Assembly (NCBI GenBank): GCA_914767715.1
Contig: OU612073.1
Coordinates: forward strand, 17,980,001 to 18,044,000
Length of the DNA stretch: 64,000 bases
Origin: Membranipora membranacea
Lineage: Eukaryota; Bryozoa; Gymnolaemata; Cheilostomatida; Membraniporidae
Reading direction: 5' to 3'
Below are positions 12,301 through 24,046 of the stretch, in pieces. A model generated the notes under the pieces. The model was not told the DNA's origin. It saw only the letters and a program-made list of their open reading frames with translations, and ran no database searches. Position 1 is the stretch's first letter, and every line of letters starts with the position of its first letter. The position numbers and the translations under genes were made by a program.

Positions 12301-15300
12301 TGCTGGTCGTAAGACAACCTGGCTTTCCCATCCCAAAACCTTTGCTCAACCTCAAAGACTCTATGTGACCATCCATCATATTGCGGCTTTCTAGCTCCAC
12401 AAGAATTGTACAGTGCTTGCGCCTGAAAAAAGGATAAATAATTGATGAGAAAAATGTGCACTGTACACGGTGGAGATATGTAGAAGGTTGGGACCGTTGC
12501 TGCTACTCGGGAAATGTGCTCTCTTTGAATTCTGTACAGCTCAAAGATAACTTATTGTGCATTTTATCTCAGAATTTTCACATATTAGGCAAATATTTTG
12601 CATAAACTTATCGTCAAAACCAGAGTATGAAATTTAGGCACTATGGTGATGACGTCATTATTGTCTAATAGTAAGAAGGTAACTATGTCACTATGTACGC
12701 TAGATAATTAATTTCATTCCCTGATTTTGACGACCACTGTGTGGAAATTATTCGACAATGCTGAGATCGCAGCCTCACTTTGTTAGTTTTGAGCTATACA
12801 GAATTCACTAAGCACACATTTGCCTGAGCGGCAGCAGCTCAGGAGGGATAACTCTGACCAGTTGAGAAAAAACAGACAAAATAATGCAGAAATGAAACTG
12901 AACTTGAATAAGAATAGGAAGAGGTTAATAATGTTTCCAGTTTGAAATGAATAAATTAAAATCAGTTACCAACCGCTTGCTGGCCCTGGCATGCTGACAA
13001 ACCAAAGAGTATAATGAATATAAGGTGAAAATCAATCCATATATAAATCATGGATTTCCTACAATTAGAATGAGTTCATGAATGAAATACTATTAAAGAA
13101 ATACTAAATACACTATCAATATTTGGAGTAACAAATCGGTCTGTTAAAATGAGCAGGGGATTTTCATAAATGTATGAGAGTATTTATGGTCATATATTCT
13201 AACATACCTTGCTAGGATAAACAGCGGGGCTTGGGGGGGGGTTTATGTGCCGTCCCATTACTCCAATGATCAAACCCCAAACTATTTACCATAGAAGTGA
13301 ATAATGCACATGATTTAAGGCAAATAAAAGTATCACCACTATTTTTGCTTTCTGGCTATTATTGCTTTTTAGTTTATTATTTTTAAACCGCAACAAGATT
13401 AAATCCAAAGATGTCAATAGAAGACTCAAACCCTTATGTCTGCTATGGTGGAATTGGTGGAAAGCTGGTTTTGGGGCACCCCTCTTTTTTCTCTTTTTAA
13501 ATACTTTTATTATATATACTTTTATTGTCATTCTACATCATCTTTAGGAATGTTTTTCATGCAGTGACAGAACAAAAAAGAAAAAACTTAAGCGGAGAGA
13601 AAAAATACTCAAGTAACAAGAATTAATAGGATATAAAGTGCTTTGATAGTTGTTGTTTAAAATGAGTGAGTTTGGTTGCTGAGCGTATCTGAATTGGTAA
13701 AGAGTTAAAAGTTGTAGTGATTTTTTGTCTTAATTGATCAGTGTGATAATGTAATAGGTATCTGTCTCTAAAAAAGGTTTTAGATCTAGCTGGAATAAAG
13801 CCTTCCAAAAGAAAGTCAGGTGCAATCAAATGCAAAATTTGGAAACCAAAAATACAGGTGAAATGACCAGCAAGGAGAGGAAAAGGAATCAGACCAAGAG
13901 ATGTATGTAAATCTCTTGTATGTATTAGATGATATGGTATGTGGCTGACATTTGCTATTAGGCGGAAAGCCCTCTTTTGGAGCAAGTATATTCTTTCAAG
14001 AATATATTGTGGTGATAGGTTGCCATATATGCGGATGCCATATATCATATGACAAAAGACATACTGGAAATAAAAGTTACGAGATGATTTACTATCTAGG
14101 AATGCCCTGCATTTCTGGAATAATGCCAAACTTTTGTTTATTTTGATGCAAATCTGGTCTACATGATCGTCCCATGTCAATGAGTCATTCAAAGTAAAAC
14201 CAAGGAGTCTGGTATTGGCATTTCGGTTTAGTTTTTTATGGTTAATTTTTAGATCTAAATCTAGAGATGTGGCTCTATGAGAGGGTTGTACAAGCATATA
14301 GTGAGATTTTTTTATGTTTATCAACATCCTATTATTCCTACACCAACTTTCTATCAAGTGTAGATCAGTATCACATAAATCATTAAGTGTATCAAAGTTG
14401 TCAGATTTTGATATGAAAACTGTATCATCAGCGTAGGCAAATGCCTTGGAATGTAATGAGTAGGATAAAAGATCATTGACGTATATGAGGAATAAACTTG
14501 GTGCCAGAATTGAGCCTTGGGGGACACCAATGTCTATTGGAAGAATTTTTGAACTTTTTGCACCTTGTTGTATAGCTACAAATTGTGTCCTATCTGTTAG
14601 GAAAGATTTTATGAGAGAGTGCAGTTTGCCCGTTATACCATACATTGTCAATTTTTTCAGAAGAATTTTATGGTTGACGCAGTCAAAAGCTTTTTTGAAA
14701 TCCAAAAACATCATAGCAACAAAGTGACCATCTGATCTGGCTGACAAACAGACCAATTCTCATCTTCATCTTCCAATTCAATCAATCAAATATAACAAAT
14801 TGGATTAATAGGAACAATGAATCAATAACAAAAAAACGAAACGCTCGCCAAGTTTGGATATATCTCTTCCCGGGTTAACCATGTCGTTTTCCCCAATCAT
14901 ATTTTACTCCTTGCTCAGACCAATAGTCGCAAAACGCCCAGTGACTGAGTTCGATATAGATAGTGAATACTGTGAGATGAGACTAATTTTTAGGTTTTAA
15001 ACCACTGCTGCCACAGCTGGGCTTTGCACAGCATAGCCACCAGTTGTGTGCTAAGGATATAGTGAATACTGTGAGTTGAGACTAATAACTGTTGATCTAA
15101 ACACTTGTTATTACATAAGTATATTTTCAAATGTTATACTTGTGAGTGCTAAAGATAGCGTACAGGTATAAAACGTTGGCTTTGGTATTATCTATGACCG
15201 TAATATGTATGTACCTTTATTATCTCAAAGAGGTTGTAAAAATGTTGATGTCTAAAATTGTTAATATTATTTGGCAGCGCGAAACTTGGCCTTATGAAGG

Positions 15301-15530
15301 GAGCAAAGTCTGATCCGAAAGCAGACAAGTAGTCTCACCTTTAGACAGTCTGTCCATTGCTGAGTTATCTCATATCTCCTCTCATAGTGCTCAGCTAGTC
15401 TGGCTAGATGATACACCTGGTCCTCTAACTTGTATTTTCCATCTCGATGGTAGTCTCTTTTAAACTCTCTGATATATCTTTCATCCATGACGATCAAATT
15501 GTCCTGAGTAGTTCTGTCATCATCGCCCAT
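6372..15530 (-). CDS. Nucleotidyltransferase-like / tetratricopeptide-repeat protein, four exons, one frame break
   Basis: Exons in transcript order: 15530-15339 (ATG start, 64 codons, donor GTGAGA), 12422-9670 (acceptor TTTTTTCAG), about 7063-6622 (donor GTGAGT), and probably 6511-6372 with a TAA stop. Joined, they give about 1175 residues. Near residue 195 is GSLARGEATPYSDLEYIF, which fits the GSxxRxE...SDxE core of DUF294/PII-uridylyltransferase-type nucleotidyltransferases. From about residue 500, successive TPR units of 40-45 residues recur (LGHCYSGMHQFDTAKQYFEKAL type). TPRs bind protein partners; the catalytic substrate is unknown. A one-base deletion in an A run (11107-11111 on the + strand) separates the two domains, and adding one base would make exon 2 an exact multiple of three. 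Exon 4 and the exon 3 acceptor are uncertain. The long intron 1 holds a LINE. Related proteins are often annotated as TPR 28-like in invertebrates. Confidence 0.8.
7248..7439. repeat. 96-bp tandem duplication
   Basis: Two adjacent copies (7248-7343 and 7344-7439) differ at only a few positions, which points to a recent local duplication. It lies in the intron between exons 2 and 3 of the TPR gene. Confidence 0.9.
8139..8146 (+). promoter_or_regulatory. TATA-box-like site ahead of a tandem-repeat array
   Basis: CCTATATAAGGC is a strong TATA match, and the first 40-bp repeat starts about 35 bp downstream. With an AATAAA at 8891 this could be a promoter-to-polyA unit of a solo LTR or a non-coding transcript on the + strand, antisense to the TPR gene. 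It is a motif match only. Confidence 0.4.
8181..8400 (+). repeat. 40-bp tandem repeat, about five and a half copies
   Basis: The start TTAGACTTTGGCAGCAAGGG recurs at 8181, 8221, 8261, 8301 and 8341, with a degenerate copy near 8380. The period is exactly 40 bp. It is contiguous with the 59-bp array that follows. Confidence 0.95.
8420..8780 (+). repeat. 59-bp tandem repeat, about six copies
   Basis: Units beginning TCAAGATTACGAGTTGAAGA repeat every 59 bp. The inner copies are almost identical and the outer ones more diverged. Both the 40-bp and 59-bp families follow directly behind the TATA-like box. No long ORF spans the array. Confidence 0.95.
9190..9206. repeat. Poly-C tract
   Basis: A homopolymer run of about 17 C. 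Shorter C runs occur at about 7718-7731 and 9470-9483. They are simple low-complexity tracts in the TPR gene intron. Confidence 0.9.
13560..14760 (-). mobile_element. 5'-truncated LINE in intron 1 of the TPR gene
   Basis: A reverse transcriptase frame runs from about 14759 to the stop at 13623 on the same strand as the host gene. It starts abruptly inside the palm domain (FLDFKKAFDCVNH). It continues with GVPQGSILAPSLF, the AYADD catalytic box and a TRLLGFTLNDSLTWDDHV thumb motif. No internal stop is seen over 370 codons. The 5' part is missing, as expected for incomplete target-primed reverse transcription. The 3' limit is not sharply defined. Confidence 0.85.
13623..14756 (-). CDS. LINE reverse transcriptase, C-terminal part
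   Basis: About 377 codons of RT sequence: palm motifs DFKKAFD and YADD, the thumb, and the C-terminal FRLIANVSHIPY region. The initiator is not real, because the frame is the truncated remainder of a longer ORF. The copy differs clearly from the RT at the left window edge (SILAPSLF versus SVLGPLLF), so at least two LINE families are present. Confidence 0.85.
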   Translation of the reverse strand: MVCLSARSDGHFVAMMFLDFKKAFDCVNHKILLKKLTMYGITGKLHSLIKSFLTDRTQFVAIQQGAKSSKILPIDIGVPQGSILAPSLFLIYVNDLLSYSLHSKAFAYADDTVFISKSDNFDTLNDLCDTDLHLIESWCRNNRMLINIKKSHYMLVQPSHRATSLDLDLKINHKKLNRNANTRLLGFTLNDSLTWDDHVDQICIKINKSLALFQKCRAFLDSKSSRNFYFQYVFCHMIYGIRIYGNLSPQYILERIYLLQKRAFRLIANVSHIPYHLIHTRDLHTSLGLIPFPLLAGHFTCIFGFQILHLIAPDFLLEGFIPARSKTFFRDRYLLHYHTDQLRQKITTTFNSLPIQIRSATKLTHFKQQLSKHFISY

Positions 15531-15667
15531 TGCTTAATCTGGCTCACAAGAGAATAAATGTATTGAAAGGGATATAAATAGGCGTAAATTTCACCTGGCT
15601 AGAAAGTTGGCAGGATTTGGGAATTTTCAAGCAGTCATTGCGTATTCACACCTATTTTTAGAGCACT

Positions 15668-15775
15668 TCCCTCTGTGGTGGTGATTACAAAAGTTGGGTT
15701 TCGAGGGGCCAATATTTTGCAATATCCCTCCGCCACCACAGACAGAGGGAAAAAACTTGTTCTAGAGATATATTG
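15668..15775. repeat. Imperfect inverted repeat
   Basis: TTCCCTCTGTGGTGG near 15668 faces CCACCACAGACAGAGGGAA near 15733, around an interior of about 50 bp. It may be a small foldback or MITE remnant just upstream of the TPR gene. Confidence 0.5.
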
Positions 15776-15987
15776 CTGTGGCATTAAGAAATATATCTTC
15801 CGAAAGAGGGAAATGAAATTTTAATTACCTTTTCCTGTGTATTTCTGTGCTATCGGTGTATTTTTATTATATACTCAGAGTTTCTTACGCATTTCAGACA
15901 TCATGTATTGTAGCAGGGTAATGATAGTCGATAAATAAGCCTACAAGGAAGAGAAGTCATAATAAAGCTTATTCTCTTCACTTCCAG

Positions 15988-16194
15988 CCTAAATATCGGG
16001 GAACGGAACAAATGACGGGCCTCTGTTTTGAGCTGACCAAATTAAGAGAATGGCCGGCGGCGCAACAGGTGTGGGAGCAACTCTCTGAATGCATGCTGAT
16101 TAAATCATACATAAATTCCTACCAGGAAGTTTGGGACAAACTCTCCTTGAACTCATACTCTCTGATGAAATTGTGGAACGGAGGCTTAGAATGA
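15988..16194 (+). CDS. Putative terminal exon, unknown protein
   Basis: A good acceptor (CTTCACTTCCAG) opens a 69-codon frame ending in TGA. Its start reads PKYRGTEQMTGLCFELTKLR. Composition is protein-like, rich in Trp, Leu and Glu and probably helical. No upstream exon could be joined and no family was recognised. It could be a gene relic. Confidence 0.3.
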   Translation, partial: PKYRGTEQMTGLCFELTKLREWPAAQQVWEQLSECMLIKSYINSYQEVWDKLSLNSYSLMKLWNGGLE

Positions 16195-17657
16195 ACAATG
16201 ATAGAGGGATTTATCTGAATAAAATAGATGCCCTGGTATTTTTTTAACTTGATGATCGGTTGCAGTTTATTGTCACGTCTTGCAGGTGCTGACTTCTGTT
16301 CATGAGTGAATTGCAGTTAAAGCAGACAGCATTGAGGAATTCGCCTTCAATCTTACTACTGCAATGTTGCGTTATGAGTATGCCAATTAATTGATTGATA
16401 GCGCATCAGACCAACAGTGGACTCTGTCATGTTTCAGCAGATGTAAAATGTAAACTTATAGGGTGATTATTACTATGCTCCCGGCCTTGGTAAAACTCTC
16501 TCTCTAACATATCAGGTCTGGATTCATGTCTATACTACTACTTACTATGTACCTGGTACACTTAGACCACCAGAAACAGCCCAGAAGTGTCAGATACGCA
16601 GCGTATACAACAACTTACTAGCTAAGTCTGTCATTGTACAGCTGCTATGCCCGCTTTGTTTTCTTACCTCAGGTTGAACTATTTCAATCTTCCTTCTTCA
16701 ATTCTGGTGAGAATAACTGGAAGCCATATGCTGTATAAACTCTACTCATTGAGCAGTGGGGGACTCTGAGGCTACACTCCAATCCTCGCTATCAAAGTAT
16801 CAAGTAAGTTTGCCAAACAGTGATGGAGTGATGTTTATTAAACTGCATGAACCCTAGTATATGCTGTGAATTGATTTCTATGCAGAACTACTTGTACATC
16901 TCACTTTGACAACACGCCCATACAACAATTATCATATCATGTGACTATTAGGCATGTATTCAATAACTTTCAATAGCGTGCTAAAGAGTAATTTTATTTA
17001 GAGGGTAGAGCTGTTGCATAATGTAAAATACCTATAATCCAGGGTTTGTACAAAGGTACAACAGAAATGCACTCACTTGATGTAGATACACAATGAATAG
17101 CTTAGCAAGTCATCGAATTCACTGAAGGGAGAAGCGACAACAGAAGTTATCATGGCCATCATTTTTATGAATCATTGCCACATATAGGAAGTCACTGTAT
17201 TGCATTAAAAGATTTGGTCCAATTTTCGGAAACTCTGCAATGGAATACACTGCAGGTGTAGAGAATTCACTTCAATTTCTAACCATTTGCAACAGCACTG
17301 TACATAAATTTGGTTAGTTAAGGTTACAGGTGTATATACCCTAACAATGACATCTGTTTGTTTGGTTAGATAGTTCCGGTAGGTAAACATGTTGTGTTGT
17401 ATGGTTTGAACAGGGAGAATTCTCCCTGGTTTGAATGAGATATAGATCAATGTTTTCCATGTGAGGATACAATGAGCTGTGCCCTACCTCTGACGAAGAT
17501 ACTGAATATTTTATACACAACAGTGCATAATTTTCGGGTTCATTAAAATGAACAAAAAACTACTCTTATCAGAGCAAATCAAGAACTGGGGTCAAAATTG
17601 AAACTGATTTTCACCCATGGTCATACTATTGCAAATTTCATATCGCTCGTAATACAG

Positions 17658-17789
17658 ATATCTGCTGGACTCTATAACCGAGGTTGGTCTTCCTACTCTG
17701 ACATAGGGGAAAAATATGCTGATTTGAAAGTTGAAGAAAACGAATGGAATGGACCCTTGAATTTTACCGAAACCTGGTTAAAAAGATAA
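17658..17789 (+). CDS. Putative terminal exon, unknown protein
   Basis: After an ACAG acceptor, 43 codons run to TAA and begin ISAGLYNRGWSSYSDIGEKY. No partner exon was found, and the short length makes chance plausible. Confidence 0.2.
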   Translation: MSAGLYNRGWSSYSDIGEKYADLKVEENEWNGPLNFTETWLKR

Positions 17790-17827
17790 GAACACTCTTT
17801 CTATCCTTGTTATAGTATTGCAAGTCT

Positions 17828-17863
17828 CATGTTCATGTTCATGTTCATGTTCATGTTCATGTG
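17828..17863. repeat. TTCATG hexanucleotide microsatellite
   Basis: Six perfect or near-perfect copies of TTCATG. Confidence 0.9.
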
Positions 17864-18877
17864 ACCAAAATACATTCACCTCCACAGCCTGTATAGTAAT
17901 TCAGGAGGTACCCATTATTAACATGTTCACTTTTTACACAAAGGGATTTTGCTTACATAGTAGATAGGGTTTCACAGTAATGGTTAACATTATCTTGCTG
18001 ATCTGTTTACATAGGTTTTCTTCACTACACCCAAATATTGTAGGTTTTTTGGGGCTTATTTGACAGGCGATCCCTATTGGATGGTTGATTAAGGAGTAAA
18101 AAATGTATACAATAATGTTATTATTTGCATTTAATATACCCAAAAAAATGTGTGCGCAGAGCCAAAGCTGATCTTAATCTGGAGAGTAATTATTCATTAT
18201 GATGTAGTATGTTTGTTGTGTCAACTGCTGCAGGGTAATAGGTAGCGAGTAATTAGTTTCTCACAATGACTGACACCTTGCAATATTGTATTAATTATGT
18301 TTAAGATGGATATGTTCAGATCAGAATAAGATTCTGTGTTTTTATTCACTAAAACGTGACCTCATTGAGATAGACTGGTAGCAAAGGGTTACATAAGCCA
18401 TGGACAAGGCAGTAATCATAGCTAGTTTATAAATTGGATATGATAAACAGCGTTGCCGGAAGAGAAACATCAATCTACAAGAAAAAAATCACATCTAGCG
18501 AGTCCAGGTTTTATAACGGTTAAATGTATGAGATCAGTTCTTTTTCTCATAATCCAGTGATATGTCAATTGCAAAGCTGGGCTTATCTCTTCATAGCAAC
18601 CGGAAAGACGACTCCCAACGCAAGGGGTTGAAATTCATTTTGACAGGAAACAGGGAGGGTGGCTTCAATCAGAGTGTTTGAAAATTTGTTGCAAGTATAA
18701 AATGATAAAAAAGTCATGATGTACATCTGTCAGATATTTTACCTAGTTGCCATTTCCTAGATCAAGTTCTGCTCCAATTTTACAGTTATTTAATCATAAA
18801 TAATTTTATGTTTGATGAATGGTATGCTTAGTAGTCAGATTATTTTTGAATATCCCTATGGGATTGCTCTGAGTAAA

Positions 18878-18902
18878 CAAGGAGTTAGACTCTAACTCCT
18901 TG
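18878..18902. repeat. Perfect hairpin, 12-bp stem, 1-nt loop
   Basis: CAAGGAGTTAGA, one C, then the exact complement. The arm starts with the same CAAGGAGT as the hairpins at 3509 and 58383. Confidence 0.85.
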
Positions 18903-19439
18903 GAGTAACAAAGTATCATGTGTTAGCCAAAACAGCACAGAGTATTTTGTTGATTGGGTTTTAACCCCACTGGTATTATTTTTACCGGTTCCCGATTTCA
19001 AATTCAATTAATTGCTTTCATCACAAATTGGCGATTGACAAAGAGTTAGTTGTACCATTTGTTTTTGTAGCTCTGTTTGACGTTTTTTCATACCTTATTA
19101 ACACTGTATTGTAATATTATGGATTTTCAATAAAGATATTTTCAATAGTGCCAATAGTGCTTAGCAAACACAACCCAATGGTAGATGATTTTCAATGATC
19201 AATGACTACATGAACTAAACTTAAACATAAACTGTATACGCATAACAATTTTACTCTTAAGAACAGTCAAATTGGTGCAGCACTAACATCTGATGGTGCA
19301 ACAGGTAAAACCAAATACGAAGCAGCAGGGAAATCCAAAACCTATTAATGATTCATCAAACACAACCTCGCCCAAAAGTGTCACTGCTCACTTCAGCTCT
19401 GTGCAGCCTTGATCTTCTCTGTGGGAATTGCAAGCAAAC

Positions 19440-21606
19440 ATGGATACATTGGACAGTTTCATCACACCTATGCAAGTTGTTGAGGAATCTCCACTTAACA
19501 GTCCTAGTACAGCGATCAGGGCACGTAGCAGAAGACTGTCCCAGCTTTCTGATAACAGCAGCGGATTCAGTTTAGATTTCACAAACGACAGGAGGAGCAC
19601 TTTTGAAGAAAACATACCGCTTTGGTCATCTGCAAACAGCGGCAATCAGACATCTCATACAAACCACTCAGACGCAGAACATCTGACCTTGAACCCTCCT
19701 GACGGATTTGGGATTTCCCGAACTGGTATGCCAGGTTATGACAGTCGTAGTTCTATCCCATTGTGGACGGACTTGCTTACTCACAGTACAACACACAGTG
19801 ATTCCATGGGACACTTATCTGATGCTTCACCAGCTGAAATCATTATTAATAACTATGATGCCAACAGCGAAGGCAGCCTTTTAAGTTCCAGAATATCCAG
19901 TCCTACTGGCTCAATCAGTCATATCAACATACAAATGCTTGGGGCTATTGCTCCTTTGCCTAGTTCCAAAAGAGCCATCAACATACCATCATTAACAGAG
20001 ATCCCTCTGTCAAGAAGTACTCCTGGTGTAGTCAATGACCTAAGTGATATGGTCATTGACTCACACTCACTAAAGCAAGAATCAGGGTCACAAAGTGCAA
20101 ATAATACACTTAACCCTAATCAGCAATCGCATAGCATGAATGCTGCAGAAAAAAGGCCTTTACAACATCAAGGGGGTATATACCACAACCTAAATGGATG
20201 GGGTGCACAATCAGCTGAAAGGAGCACTCATGCAAATACAACTGCAGAGGAAAACAGTGTTGAACAGCTGATGACAATAAATGAAGGTCCAGGCAGGCTA
20301 CAGACCTCACCAGCTATCACACACTTGGAACCTGAGATTATTGTAAACGCAATGACAGATACTGAAGCTGAGCAGTGTTGGTTGCTCAAAACGGAAACCT
20401 CTGACAAGAGCAGCATCAACTCGGCGCAGTTGGAGAAACAGCTGTCACATTCTCTTACTGAATTTCCTCCTTATGATCCTAATACCAGTACAAGCAAATC
20501 AAGATGCATTCGGAGCAGCGGAGGCAGCCTAAGCAGTGTTAACACCGCAAATGAAAATGACATCAAGCACTGCTGTGTAGAAATCGACGAACCAGCTAAC
20601 AATGAGGAGAAGATTTTGTCACAAACTGACTTGGAAAGTATCTCAAAAGCTTTTTATGGATCAATCGTTGAACAGGCAGGTAAGGTGTCATTTTCCTCCT
20701 CAATAGTCATAGCTGCACATTCAGGTTTTTGCTTGGAAGCAGATGCGGAAGCAGAAGCAAAGACATTTGTTTAACATACATCCAGTCAAGTACAATACAT
20801 ATCTTTGTCAGTGATTGGGTTCTGCATCAAGTCAGGGATAATATCTATTGAAAACATTAAGAGCTACACTAACCAATGATGAAGCCTTTCACCTTCCTTG
20901 GAGCCACAAGGTTTCACTTTCCTACCATGTGATCACAGCAGAACATTACTCTAAAACGATAGCAGAATTGCCTCAGGGGCCTTTCATTACAAGTAAATCT
21001 GCCAACATTCTAATACAAATTGATGATAAGGTCTTCTTTAACAGGATGTGCATGAGTCAATGCGGAGCTTTTCATTTGTCCTTATCTGACCTTTCTACAG
21101 GTAAAGAGAGTACTGGAGTTATCCCATGTTGCCGTAGAATGTATCTCTGCAGGCTGACACATTTGCAGTGCAAGGATATCTTTCCCATTTTAGTTCTCAC
21201 AGTTACGTTACTCGGTTTTGTGGTCTCTTGTATTGATAAGAACGATGAATTGTCTTATCTTGAAAAGTTTGAAAGAACTAAGATGGCAATTGGGGCATTT
21301 TTAGTGGGCTTCGAAACCCTATGGATGATGATGAAGGAATTTAGTGCGAGCAGGAGTGGACTAACATGCAAATGGACAAGGACAGATATTTCAGGCCATA
21401 AGCGCTTTTTATGTTGTTACATTTGTGGGTATGTGTTGCGAGTGATATCTGTGTCTATGATGTTAGGACTGACCATTATGTTGACTCTGGGTGCTTTCAC
21501 TTTTAAGGTTGACAGCTTTGGAATGATCAGTCATAACTCAACCTTTTTGTCATTAACCAATACTTCCAGCTTGTCAACATTATCAAACACAACCATACCC
21601 CTGTGA
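19440..21606 (+). CDS. Ser/Thr-rich multi-pass membrane protein, two exons, unknown family
   Basis: Exon 1 is 19440-20679 (ATG in good context, AAACATGG; donor GTAAGG). Exon 2 is 21101-21606 (acceptor TTTCTACAG, TGA stop). The phases match (1 to 1) and give 581 residues. Residues 1-413 are hydrophilic and low-complexity, rich in Ser, Thr and Asn, with repeated short acidic and Ser-Pro-like stretches, so this part is probably cytoplasmic and disordered. Exon 2 encodes a Cys-rich segment (PCCRRMYLCRL) and hydrophobic segments near residues 440-458, 475-491 and 517-548; the last is long enough for two passes. The C-terminus holds three potential N-glycosylation sites (NST, NTS, NTT), which suggests it faces outside. 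The first N-glycosylation sequon lies just after the last membrane segment. I do not recognise the family. Receptor-like or channel-accessory roles would be guesses. Confidence 0.65.
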
Positions 21607-22677
21607 TACAGCTCCCCAAAGCCTATATAAGGGTAGTCACAAGGCCAAGTTTCACTTTGTACGATGTTTGATCTTTATTGCCAACTGTTTGTGTCATGGC
21701 CATCTCATTCAAAAGGTTGCTTTGGTTGTTTTCACGCTGCTGTCATAACATTTGCTGTGCTGCATATCCAAGCTTAATATATAATATATTATTCAGATAT
21801 ATATCATTATCGTTCCATTACGGTCCTTTTGTATTTTTATGAAAATGATTCAGCTATAGTATAAAAGAAAGATTGACTTCTATTCTACTTAACTTGTTGC
21901 TCATGTTTAACGATCCTGTATTTTTTGTATGCGTGTGTTTTGTTTCTCTCTCAAACAAATGTTTGTATGGATGTGTCTGTGATGCTGGTTGACCAGACTC
22001 ATTGACCCATAACTGTTGAGAGATAAATCAAGTAGTAAAGCCTTTCACTCCTCGGATAAATCATACCGCTCAAGATCTTAGGGTCTGGTTGGAAGGTTAA
22101 CAGGTGACAGTGATTATGTGACATCAGGGTTACTGATCACATCAGCTAGCAAGTTCATTTAGCTAATGAGCTACATCCAGCTTCAAATAACAGTTTTTAA
22201 TAGTTTTACAGCCTCTTATTTTGAGGACTTGCCAGCTAACTTATGTTCAAGCAACAGACTTAAATCATTCAAACATGATTTTTCTCTGATCATATTTATT
22301 GGGCATTTTTTCTAGATGGCAAACTTTGAAAGTCATTCACATTGAACGAAAGTTATGTCAATTAAATTTAAAAAAAAAAGAATCAATGGTGGGTAGATAA
22401 TTCACAATCAGTGATTCACATTTTAAGACAATCTGAGAGCAATTCAGTTGAAATGTCGGATTCATTTAATTTTGACTGAGGTTCATGTGATATCTAAAAC
22501 AAGTCACAATTATCTTTAATCTAAAATTTACGCCCTTATGTAGTGCACTAGTTGTGATACAAGAAACACAACCAGATTTTTTAGTATGTCATAACTCTTT
22601 TGCAAAATTAAAAACAAACGATCATGGGATTCCCTGCCGTACCTAAATCCGACGAACTGAACCAGCATTGGGCAAAA
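21607..22677. other. 3' flank of the membrane-protein gene, no further gene
   Basis: AT-rich sequence with no convincing ORF or repeat array. It presumably contains the 3' untranslated region. No clear AATAAA was identified close to the stop. Confidence 0.4.
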
Positions 22678-22913
22678 GTTTAACAGTAAATGATGGTAAC
22701 CTTCTTTTTAATTTTGAAAGTGGAGGAATCTTCTCTTCCGGTTTCGTGCAAATTTATTTTCTCCAACTTTAAAACACCCGATCTTCAATCTTCAAGTTTA
22801 ATAGTAAATGAAGGTGATCTTCTCATCAATTTTTCTTGGAATTGGGAAATCTTCTCTTCATTCAAACGGACCAAATCTTTTCTTCAACTCTAAAACACTC
22901 AATCTCCAATCTT
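22678..22913. repeat. Diverged tandem duplication, about 118 bp unit
   Basis: Two copies start with GTTTAA(C)AGTAAATGA-like sequence at 22678 and 22796. Both contain AATCTTCTCTTC and AAAACAC motifs. They differ at many positions, so this is an older duplication. Confidence 0.7.
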
Positions 22914-23086
22914 CGGTAAAATAAGCAGGGAGCTCCATATATCGATGCTTTTAATGCCAGAAATTTGATTATAAACCCCAGGTAGTCTAATCCTTAGTTA
23001 CACTCGGCCGGTTATCTCATGGCTCACTAGCCATACCATGTCCACTCTACATACATGCTTCGATTTTGTGGTTCACTCCAATTTCG

Positions 23087-23240
23087 AATGGTTAGAATCC
23101 AGTGGATTCTAACCATTCCCATGATGGGAAAAACATGAGAAGAATCTGCCGCGGCCGGGACGTCCCGGCCTCCTGCAGGTAATCCCTTTGAAGACATTAT
23201 GGGCAAGCGGCGCTAACCATTCAGCCACGCCACCAATTAG
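23087..23240 (-). repeat. Palindrome-rich, tRNA-like element
   Basis: The stretch contains a 14-bp-stem hairpin (23087-23117, arm AATGGTTAGAATCC), an adjoining odd palindrome (TTCCCATGATGGGAA) and a perfect 18-bp palindrome GGCCGGGACGTCCCGGCC at 23153-23170. On the minus strand an A-box-like GTGGCTGAATGGTTAGCG lies at about 23213-23230. A B box is not clear. It resembles a decayed tRNA-derived SINE with added foldbacks. Confidence 0.45.
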
Positions 23241-24046
23241 GAAATAGGTGGAATAAACATGGTATTAATATTCGCGTCCAAAAAGTCATTCGTCACAATC
23301 GGATTTTGACTTCAATGCCGTTTCCATGGGGCGATTACTCCCGAAATCCTTACAAAATCAACACATGGAACCATAGTGATTATCTCTTCCAGTAACAAAT
23401 AGGATTAACAATTTTAACCATTTACAGATCTATCGTAAGGGATGTTGGGATGCTAGAACCATTCACTGATTGGTGCCAGGGGAGTCTTAAAAGGGTATTA
23501 TTGGTAGATTACTTCACCACCTTCAGGTGTATCTACTTCCTGTGTGTAGTTATCTTCAAGTTAAGTTAACTTGTGGCAAGTCATGTTGACAACAGTGAAG
23601 CAAAAAGCCATGTCAGTTCCAGCCTCCTTTAACCCTAAGTTTTATTGAATTAGATCTGACCATATTGATGTAGGTAACTAGAGAGCTGTGTTCATGTCCG
23701 ATACGAGTCTAAATCAGTCATTCTACCTTAGAGGAGCAAAGTTATCAGGCATGGACCATCCATGGATAGCTAATCAACCTAATGCTAGCTAACATTACGT
23801 TACCTCAAACTATATTCATGATCGTTGAGCAAAGAAGACAGTGATGTTTAATTCCAAACATAGATCATTTGTAAGTAACCTATATAATCATATTTGTACT
23901 AACTATATTGCGTTCAAAGAAAATGATCAATACAAAAGTCTTAATTCATGCAAGGTGAGTATGGGACAAGAAGATCAAAAAACGAAAAAACAGATCAGAA
24001 TAAATTATCGAACCCAAATGGAACTGTCCGTATCATACTGAAAACT

